A DNA stretch of 64,000 nucleotides from assembly GCF_032118995.1 (NCBI RefSeq), contig NC_092656.1:17734694-17798693 (forward strand), written 5' to 3'. Of this stretch, positions 1 through 12,247 are shown piece by piece. The notes under the pieces were generated by a model. It had not been told where the DNA came from. It saw nothing but the letters and a program-made list of their open reading frames with translations, and did no database searches. The position numbers were made by a program, and so were the translations under genes. The stretch comes from Asterias amurensis. Taxonomy: Eukaryota; Echinodermata; Asteroidea; Forcipulatida; Asteriidae. Position 1 is the stretch's first letter. Each line of letters starts with the position of its first letter.

Positions 1-1
1 T

Positions 2-203
2 TCACACTACACACTGATCTTCAATGACTTCAACTGGCCCCATTTGTTTGGAGTTTTTCCTGTTTTCATGGCAAACGAGAAAGTATGGTTTCCCGGTGAA
101 GCCATACATGGAAGAAACATCTACACAGTGACTACAAGTGTTCTTTGAGACTCTGTGTATGACTCTATAGCCAGCAGTTGTCTTCAGTTTATTCAAAATA
201 TTT
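2..203 (-). CDS. Possible terminal coding exon of an unknown gene
   Basis: On the minus strand an open frame runs to a stop codon at positions 2-4 and ends with residues GPVEVIEDQCVV. A candidate splice acceptor (TTTCATTCAG) lies just upstream near 204-213, which would give a final exon of about 66 codons with a CSHC cysteine pair. The amino-acid mix looks more protein-like than the AT-rich surroundings, but I recognise no family and the preceding exons are not identifiable. It could equally be a chance ORF or a transposon remnant. Confidence 0.2.
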
Positions 204-250
204 CTGAATGAAATTTTAAAATTACCATGGTAATTTGCAAAAAATAACAA

Positions 251-3146
251 AAATAAATAATTTAATAAAAAATGTGAATAATCATTGGCTTTCTAATCTG
301 ATTTGTATTTATTTTTTCCCCCTTTTTTCTCTAAAAATTTATAATAAAGCGTAATATTAAACAGTGATCTAATTGAATCAACAAGCTGATCGTTTAAATT
401 TTAATATTAATAATCATATTGATCTGAGGGTTAAACAAAACTCAAAAGATATTAGAAAATGATATAAGGCACATGCTTCTTTAAGCCTCTGTATTTTTCA
501 GAATGCTCAGCAAAATATTCAGTCACATGATTTGATCATCATGAATTGTGAATTGAAGAAGTGTTTGATGAAACTTTTTCGCTGGGCAAATATTTTTATA
601 TATGGCCTCAACATTATGACATATTTTTAGAAATGCCTTAAATACCAAACTTTTTGCATTTACAAGTGCAAATGACCAGTGGAGCCTTACGTGTCTCTAA
701 GTTTTGGTCAAGGGAGAGGAGACTCTTTACTTGGCAAATGAAACCACAAAATTGTTATCTAGAAGGGACTGTTTACATCGCGCACAGAGAAGTAAAAGAT
801 TTGCCACGATTTCAGGGACAAATGGAAAACAGGACCTCCTACTATACAGACAACATCGTATTCCACTGATGAAGTTGCAACCACTGAATTTAAAACAAAC
901 TTCCATGAAAATAAGCATGCACGGCAAATTAGAATTGTAACCCCAGCGTTGGTTACTGCACCGGAACCCGGCAGGTTTCGTGTCGCGGTCTTCCCCCGCT
1001 CAGCGACTAGGGAGTTCCCACCAGCACGCAGCCAGCAATGGGGTCGCTTCCGTTTTTTCGTATGACGACGTGTTATGCCATTACACTCAGCTGTTTTGTT
1101 TTAGTTGTTTTAAAACAATAAACCATAATATATTCCAATTGATTGTCAGCGATGTTATAATTTATAGAAATGTTGACTTACCATCTGCAACATGAAGTGG
1201 AAGTATAGAAGTGTCTTCTTTCGTTCTTAAAGCCCTCGACATCCGCGTGCTTTTAAGGGCGACACCGCAATGACGGCGAGCAAATGAGAATGGCATTACT
1301 ACAGAGACTCGTGCCCTGCATCATATCTACTGTGTGTTAAAAACGCACGTGCGTTTTTGCAGGCTGTGAGATGGGGTTTTGCAGGCTGCATGCAGGGACC
1401 GGCTTAACCTCAGCGAATGTTTTATTACCGGTGGTGGTTTATTAATACGCCAACATTTGTGAAATTTTTTAAGCAAAATTATAGAAAGAGGGTTTGATTA
1501 ATAAGTGATCTATTTGGAGGAATTACCACGGAAATACCTTTTTTTTCTTTTCGTTATCATGATTTATAAGTGTCATAAATTTAATTTGTTCCCCACAACA
1601 CCCCTATACTTCAAAATGGACACCCCCTTTGTCAACATATTCAAGGACCCTGGATTCTCACCGGTTTTAACACAAAGTGCCTTGGTGTTTGAGCAATGGC
1701 GATCCGGCGGGAACTAGTTTTGAAACCGCAGTGCTCTGTGCATTGTCAAATACTTTTTTGCTCAAACGAGAAACCCTATCATTTAGAAGTGTTCGCTTTC
1801 GTTTGGTATAAATAAAGACTCAGTAAATGCAAACGCTTTTTTTGTAGCTGTTTTATGTTTTAAAAAAGTGGAACCAGGCGAACTTGAAAAAAACAGAACG
1901 GCAACGTTTTTTGTGGGTTTTTGTGTGTGTGAAAACATGGAGGTAGGATTACCTCCATGGGGTTTTGTAAACCACAAAATGTACCTAAATATTTCAAAGC
2001 CATGATGTGCCCTTTTCCAAGAGGCATATCCAGGCAACGGCCAGTTCCTATCGCCCCGTGTTAAATAATATTGCACTACCATGAAAATAAAAAAAATATC
2101 TGTCTGACACTGTCCCCTTTTTGGGTGGGCACTTACTCAGACTGATAAATGTAAATAATAAAAAAAACTCAATAATGACCCCATATCAAATAAAATGTAG
2201 TTTGGATCAATGTATTTTCCCTATACCCCAAAACTTCCTTTCATAAGCTGTTCGCTTCCATGCTTCCATCACCGCGCCGCATCATGCACTGGCATGCCAT
2301 TCGACCCGCAATGTTGTTGTTTGTCTGACATCAAAATAGCCACGGTAGTAAACATGGCAATTGGATTCCTGTTCTTTGAAAATCGGGGAATGTAATCCTT
2401 TACAAAAAAACTTATTACCTTTTTGGAGGATGGCGATTGATTATATTATATACTTAAATGCGTTCGGCCCTCATATGCCCATATGACGGCAGCAATGGCA
2501 TACTCACCCATCCGACGTGATTGTCGAGTTATAAATGAGGCGCATAACTCTACGGTATTAAATCTGACGACTGATGATCACTTAATGAGCATCCATTGTG
2601 CATTACTGCGCGAAAATCAGCGCGCTCTCGCGTGAGACGCACCCGCATGGGACGCACCCGGACGCATTATAATTTTATGCGCGCTTCATTGAAAACGCAT
2701 TATGGCGTATAAGCGCGCGCGCTTCAAACAAACATACGTCGTGGGTAACGCAAACGCGCAACATACGCGGCAATTCAAACGTGTTGTTTGGCACGTTTTA
2801 TTGGTATAATTTTCAAAAATAATGTTGAAGAGTGTGGTTGGTTTGTGCATAATATCGTTAAAATATCGTGCATAATAATGATCATTATTATTTTGGTGTG
2901 AATCCTCATGTACCGATATTGCATCACATCATGCGGGCTAGCTGTGTTGGTAAGTGTATCCTAAATCATTCAAATTTGAAGTGTTTGTGTTACTCGCTCG
3001 TTTGTAAATAAATGATGATATACTCCTGATTCATATAACTTCAGATATACATAGTTACAACATGTACAAAGAGTCATTATTATTAATTTCAAAAAAAATG
3101 ATTGATGGAAGCAATGCCAGCGGCTTAATAATATTAATGAAGTTGT
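251..3146. other. AT-rich non-coding flank with two CpG-richer patches
   Basis: No ORF here resembles a protein. Two patches are richer in G+C and CpG than the rest: about 930-1420 and about 2580-2770 (many GCGC and ACGC steps). The first contains a perfect 20-bp palindrome at 1339-1358 centred on the E-box CACGTG. These patches could be promoter-like or transposon remnants; no TATA box plus gene start could be supported. Confidence 0.5.
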
Positions 3147-3574
3147 TTAAAGGCAGTGGAAACTATTGGTAATTGTCACAGACATAGCCTTCACAGTTGG
3201 TGTATTTTTACATTAATACATATAGGCCTATATAAGTATAGCCTAAACAAAAAAACAAGCCTATGGAAAATTAAGCTCAATTGGTGGTCCTCGAACTTGC
3301 GAGATAATAATGAAAGGAAAAAACACCCTTGTCTCACGAAGTTGTGTGCCTGCGTTTATAGATGGTCGATTTCGAGACCTCAAGTTGTAAATCTGAGGTC
3401 TCGAAAATCAAATTCGTGGAGAATTACTTCCTTCTCGAAAAGTACGTCACTTCAGAGGGAGCCGTTTCTCACAATGTTTTATACTATCAACCTCTCTCCA
3501 TTTACTCGTCACCAAGAAAGGTCTTATGCTGATAACTATTTTTGGAGATTACCAATAATGCCCACTGCCTTTAA
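3147..3574. mobile_element. MITE family A, copy 1
   Basis: Non-autonomous DNA transposon. The left end TTTAAAGGCAGTGG (from 3147) is mirrored by CCACTGCCTTTAA at the right end (to 3574), and the inner TIR continues as ACTATTGGTAAT / ATTACCAATAAT. The TTAA at both ends could be the target duplication. The interior holds a 12-bp hairpin, TTCGAGACCTCA (3371-3382) with TGAGGTCTCGAA (3394-3405), and the marker AAACACCCTTGT. Two diverged copies lie at 5290-5657 and 9435-9778. The 184-codon open frame across it is incidental. Confidence 0.85.
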
Positions 3575-3996
3575 CGTTGTACTGATACGACAAAGCAGTT
3601 CCAGTTGTCACATTGTTTTTTGTTTTTTTTTTAAATGCGGTTATTATCATTGCCAGCTTATTCCAAATGTATTACACACAGCAAGCATTCCAAAATGTAT
3701 TAAAAATTGAAAGCGCGGGTTTAACAACTAACACTACAGCACCATTTACCGTCCACGGGCACGGCCTATACTTTGCTATAGTGTCATAGTGATTTGAAGC
3801 CAAGTGCACCCAGAAATTCACTCACAGCGTAAAGTTAGGGACTCGAAATAATTACGGTATGTGCTTGATTGCAAAGTCACAACTGTTGAAGTTCAGTGTG
3901 ATGGCAATATTATTGTCCAGATTAGAGATGCTATGTCAGATTTCATGCCGATTTGACCCCAAAATTTTGGTGGGGTCGAGAAAGTTACAAGCTTTC
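3575..3996. other. Unannotated flank between MITEs
   Basis: About 420 bp of AT-rich sequence with no ORF, RNA gene or repeat that I can recognise. Confidence 0.4.
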
Positions 3997-4524
3997 AAAG
4001 GGACACACCGGCCGAATTGGGCTATTTAGGCTACAAAATAGACTAAGACATGACTTCAACGGTCTTCCAGGAATGAAGAACAGTCCTTAAAAAAAAATTT
4101 CAAGTTTAGCCGTTTTTGAGCATTTTAAGACAAAAACGCAGGTCGCGTGATTGTTCAACCAAAAAGTGGTACTATCAATCACGTGACCTTCCAGGCTAGT
4201 TTTACTTTCAGCCGTCTAAAAGTAACTTACTTAACCAAATGTAAATGTTTTTTTTTACAAAATTATTAACGAGTAATTGACGAAAAAGATCATGTATTCA
4301 AATTATCGCTACAAAATGTAAATAATGGTGGAAAATCTAACGTAAGATTCGCATTCACAGAGTCCGTGTAACGGAAGCTTGTTATATGGCCGCTTTGGTT
4401 TTTAAAAATCATTTTTCGCTAAATACGTGACATTTTGATGATTTTTTTTACAACCATCTATAAAAACATTATTTATGATTCTACACCCCTAAATTGCGTA
4501 AACTGTGAGCCGGTGTGTCCCTTT
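3997..4524. mobile_element. MITE family B with perfect 16-bp TIRs
   Basis: The 528-bp element starts AAAGGGACACACCGGC (3997-4012) and ends with the exact reverse complement (4509-4524). It has no coding capacity. The interior is AT-rich and contains two oppositely oriented copies of a CACGTGA / TCGCGTGAT-like motif near 4145 and 4180. The family is not identifiable without a library search, and target duplications are not clear. Confidence 0.8.
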
Positions 4525-5289
4525 TAAGTGCTCAAAATAAGTTTTTGTCGGGATCCCGACAATTTATCACATGACCAATTCTTATGTGTTTTGTAAGAAA
4601 CGTTTACATTTTTTGTCATGGTTCCTGACCATTAAAAGTAAAAGTTAAACTGTTTTTCGTTAGAGCGTGTGGTACTCTTTGAATTACCATTCACTAAAAC
4701 AAATCTATTTGTTTGGGCCAAAAATCTGACATATCATCTTTAAAACGCCGGAGGGGGATGGGTTATCTATGAATGACATACTCTCTACTTCACATGGGAT
4801 TCAGGTCATTGATCATTGCACAGTTTTACATGCTTTTTAAAATACTTTTTTTCATTTCTTTCTTATTCCATCGCACCCTCTCTCACTTTCGTTAGTTTCC
4901 TTCTATTTTTCTGAAGAAAAAGACTTATGGCTCGCTCGGGTGTGAGTGTTGTTTTGCTGGAGCAAATGTTATTTACGTTGAAAGCACAAGTCACATATTT
5001 AAAAAGCTGGTTAATAAACAGTTTATGCTTATGATCAAAATAAGTACAATGTGAAATTGCACTTTGCCGGTTGGCTGATAATCTTATTTTAGTTAGCCTA
5101 GTTGCTTTTGTGTAGGCCTCATAACTTTTTTGGTGCCGGTCAAGCAGCTGTTGATGGAAGTTCGGCCCCGCTAATGTGTCGCCCAAAATAAATAAAAACA
5201 AAAGAGTTTGCCTTTGGAGATGGCATTTAATTTTTAATAAAAGAAAACTTGATTTTTTTTTTATTGCAGAACATAATTTGAACTAATTG
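4525..5289. other. AT-rich flank, nothing recognised
   Basis: No supported gene or repeat. The 112-codon open frame on the minus strand (4863-5201) has no recognisable family features and is probably chance. Confidence 0.4.
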
Positions 5290-5657
5290 TTTAAAGACAT
5301 TCGACACTATTATTGTCAAAGACCAGTCTTCACTTGGTGTATGTTAACATAATGCATAAAATACCAAACCTGTGAAATTTTGAGCTAACTATAAAAGAAA
5401 AAACACCCTTGTCACACGAAAATTGTGTGCTCTCAGATGCTTGATTTCGAGACCTCAAATTCTAAATCTGAGGTCGCTAAATCAAATTCGTTGGAAATTA
5501 CTTCATCTATGAAAAACTATGTCACTTTAGAGGGAGCCGTTTCTCACAATGTTTTAAACTATCAACCTCTCCCCATTAATACTCGGTTACCAAGTAAGGT
5601 TTTATTTATGCCAATAATTATTTTAAGCAATTACTAATAGTGTCCACAACCTTTAAA
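5290..5657. mobile_element. MITE family A, copy 2
   Basis: Same family as 3147-3574, in the same orientation. The ends are TTTAAAG...GACACTATTA and TAATAGTGTC...CTTTAAA. The interior shares AAACACCCTTGTCACACG, TTTCGAGACCTCAAAT and GAGGGAGCCGTTTCTCACAA with copy 1. The TIRs are diverged, so this looks like an old insertion. Confidence 0.8.
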
Positions 5658-6147
5658 GCAGACTGCTTTGTTTTGGGAGGAACAGTAGCAGATTACTTGT
5701 ATTTTTTTATTAGATAAACACTTCGAATTATAAAAATATTCTTATGACACTGGCAATACTTGTTAACAATTTGCGACAGCATAGTAATTATACCAACCGA
5801 TATCGCAAGCAAAATGTGACGTGTTATAAATTGTTTAAATCCTGTCACCACGCGGAGCCCCGATCTTCCCGAGCTTCGCCGTGATGCAGGCAATGCAGGC
5901 AATGCATACATGTACACTGTGATTGCCGTTCTGTGGCTCAATCGGCACATCTTGTATCACCAACATTTTCCAGTCCAGTGATATAACGCACTTCGAGAGA
6001 CAAAATAACAACGGCTGATTCGGCTAAACAAAGTTGACAAGTAATACAACTATTATAATATAAAGAAAGGTTAAATCCATGGGCGCAGATTTGAATAGGA
6101 ATGATTGAGGTGATACAATGATCAATAGAAATGTATCCATGTGGTTA
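5658..6147. other. Flank between MITEs
   Basis: AT-rich sequence apart from a short GC-richer stretch near 5850-5950 containing a GCAATGCAG/GCAATGCAT duplication. No gene supported. Confidence 0.35.
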
Positions 6148-6444
6148 TTTAAAGCCATTATAAAATACACTTTCGTTAAACAGTATTGTCCAAGTCCACA
6201 CGTCGTGTTTCACAACTTTTATGTATAAAAACAAACCTGTCAAAAGTAAGGCTCAATCGGTCATCGGAGTCGGGAGAAAAAAAACGGGAAAACCCACTCC
6301 TGTTTCCGCGCGTTTCGCTAACGAGAATTGATATTGTTTTAATGTTTTCTCAAAAAGTAAAGCATTTCATGGAATAATATTTCAAGAGAAGTCATTCACC
6401 ATTACCTTCTGTAAACCCTGTAAATTATTTGTAAATCTGTGAAC
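6148..6444 (-). mobile_element. MITE family C, partial copy
   Basis: Starts TTTAAAGCCATTATAAAATA and matches, in reverse complement, the element at 6951-7456 up to GTAAATCTGTGAAC (6431-6444). The opposite terminal repeat is absent, so the copy is incomplete. Its core (AAACCTGTCAAAAG...GGCTCAATCGGTCATCGG) resembles the corresponding core of family A, which suggests a common ancestor. Confidence 0.7.
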
Positions 6445-6950
6445 AATAAGACACTATCTAGTAAAAAAAAATTGTGTGTTTGTTACCATGAATATTCAAT
6501 TCCACAGTGTTGTTGAATTGGCTTCATGTAGTCTACTGACAAAATGACCAATCGAGACATAAAGTAAACTCTTTCAAGTTGCATGATTCATACCAGACTG
6601 TATGGTGCCTACAGAAACATTGTTGTCGGTAATTGAAGCTGCACACAAAAATCAATGACATTTTTTCCTCCATGTCTAAACAAACAGTCAGTGAGTGCCT
6701 TTGGTATGGTTTGGTCATCAAGCTTGTTCTGCCCGAGTTGAACTTGTATGATATGGGTTGACATTTGACGTTTGTAGGCTTTGATCACGTCATGCACCTT
6801 AATGTTTGCCTTCATAAATCTATTGTTTTAGCCCCCCAAAATTAGGTAGAGACCCCAGTAAAAATCTGTTGATTAATGTTTTATCTTTCATAAATGAATT
6901 TCGATTTCAACGATGGCATTTTTAATAGATGTTAATTTTTAATCTGTGGA
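6445..6950. other. Spacer between two inverted MITE copies
   Basis: About 500 bp flanked by oppositely oriented family C copies, so the whole 6148-7456 block can fold back. No gene supported; the small minus-strand open frames (6533-6815) overlap one another and resemble nothing. Confidence 0.4.
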
Positions 6951-7456
6951 TTTAAAGCCATTATACACTTTCGGTACAGAAAAATAAAGTTCACAGATTT
7001 ACAAATAATTGACAGGGTTTACAGAAGGTAATGATGAAAGACTTCTCTTGAAATATTGTTCCATGAAATGCTTTATTTTTTGAGAAAACGTTAAAACAAT
7101 ATAAATTCTCGATAGCGAGAATTACGGATTTATAGTAAACACTAGTCATGACACGGCGAAACGCGCGGAAACAAGAGTGAGTTTTCCCGTTATTTTCTCC
7201 CGACTCTGATGACTGATTGAGCCTAAATTTTCACAGGTTTGTTATTTTATGGATCCTTCCCTTAATCCCTTTCCCCCCTCTTTTTCTAAAAATGGATATG
7301 TATTTGTTTGTACTTGTTTAATGCCTCTGAAGAAGGTCCGGTTTGGATCGAAAGCTAAGGCCACCTACCCTATTCATTATTTTATATATAAGTTGTGATA
7401 CACGAAGTGTGGGACTTGGACAATACTGTTTACCGAAAGTGTATAATGGCTTTAAA
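6951..7456 (+). mobile_element. MITE family C with perfect 26-bp TIRs
   Basis: The left terminal repeat (6951-6976, beginning TTTAAAGCCATTATACAC) is the exact reverse complement of the right one (7431-7456). Exact 26-bp termini suggest a fairly recent insertion. The 506-bp interior has no transposase. It includes a motif, CTGAAGAAGGTCC...GATCGAAA (7327-7353), resembling a tail seen in many metazoan repeats. Confidence 0.85.
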
Positions 7457-9434
7457 GAACATTTTTTGGCCTTTACCCTTACACCGATGTCTTATTTTTT
7501 TTTCTTCAAAATCACAGGCAAATCACTGGTGAGTGTGATTAGAACCAGCGAGCTTTGCAACTGTATATATAGAGGGTCTCTTCTTTTTCTTTTCCTTTTT
7601 TTAATACCGAAATTACCTTTTTGTATTCTTTGATTTCTCAATTGGCAGACAAAACTATTCATCAGTCTTCAATCGTTGCACTCAATTCTCAAAACAGTTA
7701 AGATGCCATTAGGCCTTTATTTGAAACTCAACCATTGTGTCCGAAATACTAATCCAATGGTCATCACGCTTAAAATTATAGTCAGATTACACTTTTCTGT
7801 GCAATTTCTTGATCTTTGTGCTAGTAAGTAGTAGTTCTTGGTAAGATATTCTTTCCATTAAATTTATAGACTGATTTGTACTTGAACCCCAAGGTTCTCT
7901 AAATTGATGATATTAGAAACGTTGTGGGTTTTGTGCTCTGGATGTTATAACGTTGTAAAAAGCGGTCAGTCGCATTACACAAAAATGACATGATAAAATT
8001 ACACTTGTCACAATCCAAAAGTTTCCTCAAACTAAAGAAAAATGCAAGGGGTTTACTTCAAGTATGTAACACACAACTCTAATGAATATATTACAGGAGT
8101 TAGCAACTTATAATTTTAGGTATAGGCCTACATGGCAAAACCATGGTCAGCCGCATCACAGTTCCAAACTGGAGTTATTTGTCAATATTGGATTCATTCA
8201 TTATCAACAAGTTAAATAAATTGATTTTATTGGTTTTGACTACTCAAATCAAATTATTTTCTCTTAAAATTCATAGAAACACGGCTGAAATGTGTTTTTC
8301 GATGTAAAAGTTTACAAATTTTACATTTTTCAGAAGTATTAGGATTTCGCATTTGACTGATCAACATTATATTCAGATCAGAGTATTGCATTTAACATAA
8401 AATGTTAAACATCTTGCTGTATGTAATTGAACACAAATTAATTTGCAGATTTACAGTGACTTACATGCATTTATTTAAACATAATGTACCCTGAAACTTC
8501 AAAATTGTGGTTACTATTAAAAGTGGCCCGTAAATTCAAAAAGGCCCAAGTTGATTGTTATCACAGCTTCTTCAATGCAACAAACAATTTGTATGTTACA
8601 TGGTTCGTAAAAAGTATATAATTATAACACCACACACAAAACATGATCACATGACACCCATCTCTTTGACTTAAAAGCACCCATCCCTTTCACTTTTCCT
8701 GGATACATTTCACTGCATAATTACACGACACACCACTGACTCGACCATGCATTGCTACCCTGCCATTGCTACCCTGATTTGTTATGCAGCACTTTGTAAA
8801 TGGAGGCAAGAGGGCATCAGCTGTTTGCTTTTGTTTGCCCTTTTGGGAGATGACGTATCTGTGATCTTTTTATAATCCTTGTACTTTCAGTTTGTCAGCA
8901 TATAATTTCTGCTTTTTCAGCGTGGAGAGTAGTTAATTTCAATGACATTACTTCACGTTTTTACCCAAGAAATCTCAGCCATATTGTTTTTCTTTATTTT
9001 ATTTCATATGATAACATAAAGACTCTTACAAATGATGAAACTAGAAGTACAGATTGGAATAGCACATGTACAACTATAAGTTACAGTTTATAGCATTTGC
9101 TTTGCGAAAAATGCATGGTGGGTGGGCATGAGTGGCATATATTATGCAGAGAGCCCCAGATCTCTTAATTAATTGTCTTTTAGTAAGTCATAAGTTACTG
9201 TAGATAATCCAGCTTTGCTGACCTCTTTGCATCCTCCTCTTGAAAAAAGATTTGGTCAGTCGCATTACATTGCATGGTCTGTCGCATTACTGGTTAGTCG
9301 CATTACACTTTTTGATGACTTGTTATTAAAATAAAAAATTTGTATTATACCAACCAGAGTGTTGATTCATGTACTCATTTCATACTTGAAGCATAATTTG
9401 CTGCTGTTTAAGATAACAATAATAATATATCAAC
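7457..9434. other. AT-rich flank with a dispersed GTCGCATTACA motif
   Basis: No gene supported. A motif close to GGTCAGTCGCATTACAC occurs at 7964-7980, 8145-8160 (two changes), 9254-9269, 9276-9290 and 9292-9308, always on the same strand. The last three form a short imperfect tandem. There is also a small direct repeat CATTGCTACCCTG at about 8750-8775. Confidence 0.5.
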
Positions 9435-9778
9435 TTTTGAAGACACCTTAATTATTGTAAAAGACCAGGCTTCTCATGTGTATATCCCAACAAATGCACA
9501 AAATAACAAACCTGTGATAATTTTGATTGGTCGTTGAAGTAGCGAGATAATAATGTAAGAAAAAACACCCTTGTAACCCCATTTGTGTGCTTTAAAGTGT
9601 GTGATTTCGGGATCTCAAGATTTAAATCTGAGACCTAAAAAGCAATTTTCACAATGTTTAATATACAATTGTTGTATACTATCAAAAGCTCTCCGTTGCT
9701 TTTTACCAAGTAAGTTTTTATGCCAGTTAGTTAACAATTATTTTGAGTAACTACCAATAGTGTTCATCTAACTGCTCA
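9435..9778. mobile_element. MITE family A, copy 3
   Basis: Third and most diverged copy of the 3147-3574 family. It keeps GCGAGATAATAATGTAAG, AAACACCCTTGT and TACCAATAGTGTTCA near the right end. The terminal TTTAAAG is degraded and the GAGGGAGCCG block is missing. Confidence 0.65.
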
Positions 9779-9809
9779 CTAGTATCATACAAACAACAAC
9801 ATGCAGCAA

Positions 9810-9922
9810 TGTTTTTGTTTCATTAAACAGATGGTCATGCATCACCACCAATTGTTTTTGCTGATTTTAGAACTAATTTTGTAACTTTTCACATTATAAT
9901 AGTTAAAGGTGATGTCATTTCT
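9810..9922 (+). repeat. Dispersed direct repeat, copy 1 (uninterrupted)
   Basis: About 85 bp (9810-9894, through GATGGTCATGCATCACCACC) recur almost unchanged at 10488-10572. The next block (ATTATAATAG...GGTGATGTCATTTCTT, to 9922) recurs at 10721-10752. In copy 1 the two blocks abut. Confidence 0.75.
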
Positions 9923-10165
9923 TTACATGCAGCAAACAAACCAATAAATTAATAAATTGGAGGGGGGGTAAATAAGATCCAAATAGTTTAATTTCTCATT
10001 ACAAATTGTTCATAGTTTCAGTTTATCAATGAAAAACTATTACAATAAGTATACAAATTCCAAGCTCGTTATATGGCATTGCTTAAAACTCAATCAATCT
10101 TCACAGTGACTGCATTGTCAACTTCAATTTCATAATATATTTACATACAACAGTCAAGTACGAGG

Positions 10166-10203
<38 letters not shown>
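10166..10203. repeat. (CAAT)n microsatellite
   Basis: About nine perfect tandem CAAT/ATCA units, standing alone in AT-rich flank. Confidence 0.95.
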
Positions 10204-10205
<2 letters not shown>

Positions 10206-10487
10206 GTACAAAAAAGAAAATGTTGAAAGATTTTAATGTTAAAATTCACTCAAACTCAAGAGACACATCATTCATGAGAAAACCAAACAGTTTTAAAGTT
10301 AGTCCTTACACAGATCCACACAGATTGCTAATAATGCTTGAACAAATCAACACAGAAACTTTTGGTTAATTATTTTCTGTCAGAGAAAAGAAAGAAAATG
10401 ACTAAAGGGAGATCACTGGCAGTCCATTATTGACTCTTTCAATATTTTCAGTCATTGTCTTAAAACACAAAATGGTTGTTGCAATGA

Positions 10488-10753
10488 TGTTTTTGTTGCA
10501 TTAAACAGATGGTCATGCATCACCACCAATTGTTTTTGCTGATTTTAGAATTAATTTTGTAACTTTTCACATGAAGTAAAAGCCAAATTGTATTTTTATG
10601 TATTTTGACCACAGTTTTGCAGTGGTCACCTCAGTGTTAGAGGATGTGATTGGAACCTCTTTTCTGTTGGCCATAATAGTTTGAGAGGGTGGATCAGATA
10701 TTTTAGCTTTCTGTCGACCATATTATAATAGTTTGAGGTGATGTCATTTCTTC
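10488..10753 (+). repeat. Dispersed direct repeat, copy 2 (split by about 150 bp)
   Basis: Second copy of the repeat at 9810-9922. Its two blocks are separated by about 149 bp (10573-10721) that copy 1 lacks. This is either an insertion here or a deletion in copy 1; no clear terminal repeats mark the extra segment. Confidence 0.7.
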
Positions 10754-12247
10754 AGATAAGCCTTTACTTCTGTGTCCAATGTAGATCTGGAGTTACGTTG
10801 AAAAATGACCAGTACTTACTAGCAAGTTTTATTTCCTCCTTTTTATTCATGTAAAAGTAAGTAAGTGCTAAAAAGAAAAGGATTTACTTTTCATTAAAAG
10901 TAGATACTTTTATCATTTTAGTAAATACTTTCCAGTAAAAGCTTTTACTTCCTTTTATTCATATGGATGGTAGTAAACACTTGAAATTCTCAAGTAAATG
11001 AAAATACTAGTTTTTATGCATATATATGACCCATTGTTCTATGTTCTCATTACCCATATTCAGACATAGCTCCCCTCTACCAAAAAAAAAACATTTTCCT
11101 CTTTTCAAACAAGTGAAGTTGAAACTGAATTCCCTCCTAAGTGAATGAAATGAACTGCCACATCTTGTTATGCTAATTAATTTATGTTAATTTACCCTAA
11201 ACTTCCCCCCCCCCACCAAATAAAGCGTGATACTTAATTAATTGCTGTTGTTATGTTCCAAAGCGAGCAGGATACATGCAAACTGTCTGTCGTTTTTTAT
11301 TTTCATGTAGACAAGTAAACTATGATTCTGTCGAAATTAGGATCCAGTACCACCCAATATCCTGTGACCCAAAAGGAGGAATTCCTCCTTTTTCGAAGTT
11401 ATCCGAATGTTCCGAACGTGTTGTCAACATTCGGACAGTATCGTTGATGTTCGGTTTGGAATCATAATGTCAGTCCTGTCGGCCGTAGATCCAGGAGTTT
11501 TTCAGCCAGTTATTGCCAAAGCAGGGGTTGTGCCTAAATAAAGAGTTTGCAAAGTGATGTGACTTGTTCAAATTATAAACCTGGGAAATCGCTCTGGGAT
11601 CTATCTGGTAAGTTTTTGTCCTTTTTGTTTACAACTATTTTTTCATAGGTGTTTTGACTTGAGCAATCATTAGACATTGATTGAGGATCAAGTTTTATGA
11701 TTTTTTAAAGTGGTAAAAATGGGCAAAATCTGGTGACTACCTGTCAAACTTATGTATAACCAGATTGTTGTCAATAATTGACGATCAAAATAATGTCATA
11801 ACCCGGAGGAGGGTTACGTTATCGCAACTAGTAGATGACCCGCGACCCTGACAAGTTGCGTCATTCTTTATTTTTAACCGTGGGTGATACCTGACCTAAG
11901 ATTTTTAACAACAGACGTCAAGGAATTTTTGGTCAGGCAGGGGACCAGACTAGCGATATTTCCCTAAGGTTTATTGCGATTCAGAAACGGAATGCATTGT
12001 GGGATGGAATATGGGGCAGTTACTATGTAGTTTCTACGACTCGCGCACAATGCCTAAACCTTTGTGTGGGTCCAACAGCGCCCTCTCTTGATAAACCTTA
12101 TGTGGAAGTTTTCCGACTTTATCAAAATTCAGATTCCGAAACCCCTCCCCTCACTCCTTAAAAACGTGAGTGTTTCCCCCCCTTGGCCTTGTTCATGTAT
12201 TGCCGTGTACTGTAAGCAGGTGTAGTATGTGTGTTCGACTGTGTACA
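10754..12247. other. AT-rich flank, no supported gene
   Basis: Positions 10840-10990 are dense in variants of AAAGTA/TTTACTTTT on both strands. A poly-C tract lies near 11206-11215. The remainder shows no gene, RNA or complete repeat. GGGGACCAGACTA (about 11940) recurs at 15737-15750. Confidence 0.4.

Noticed and set aside
3156-3710. 184-codon frame
   Set aside because: Lies in a MITE with terminal repeats and continues past its end; no family features.
7327-7353. Hammerhead-ribozyme-like core CTGAAGA...GAAA
   Set aside because: An extra A precedes stem II and no partner strands for helices I and III or a cleavage site were found.
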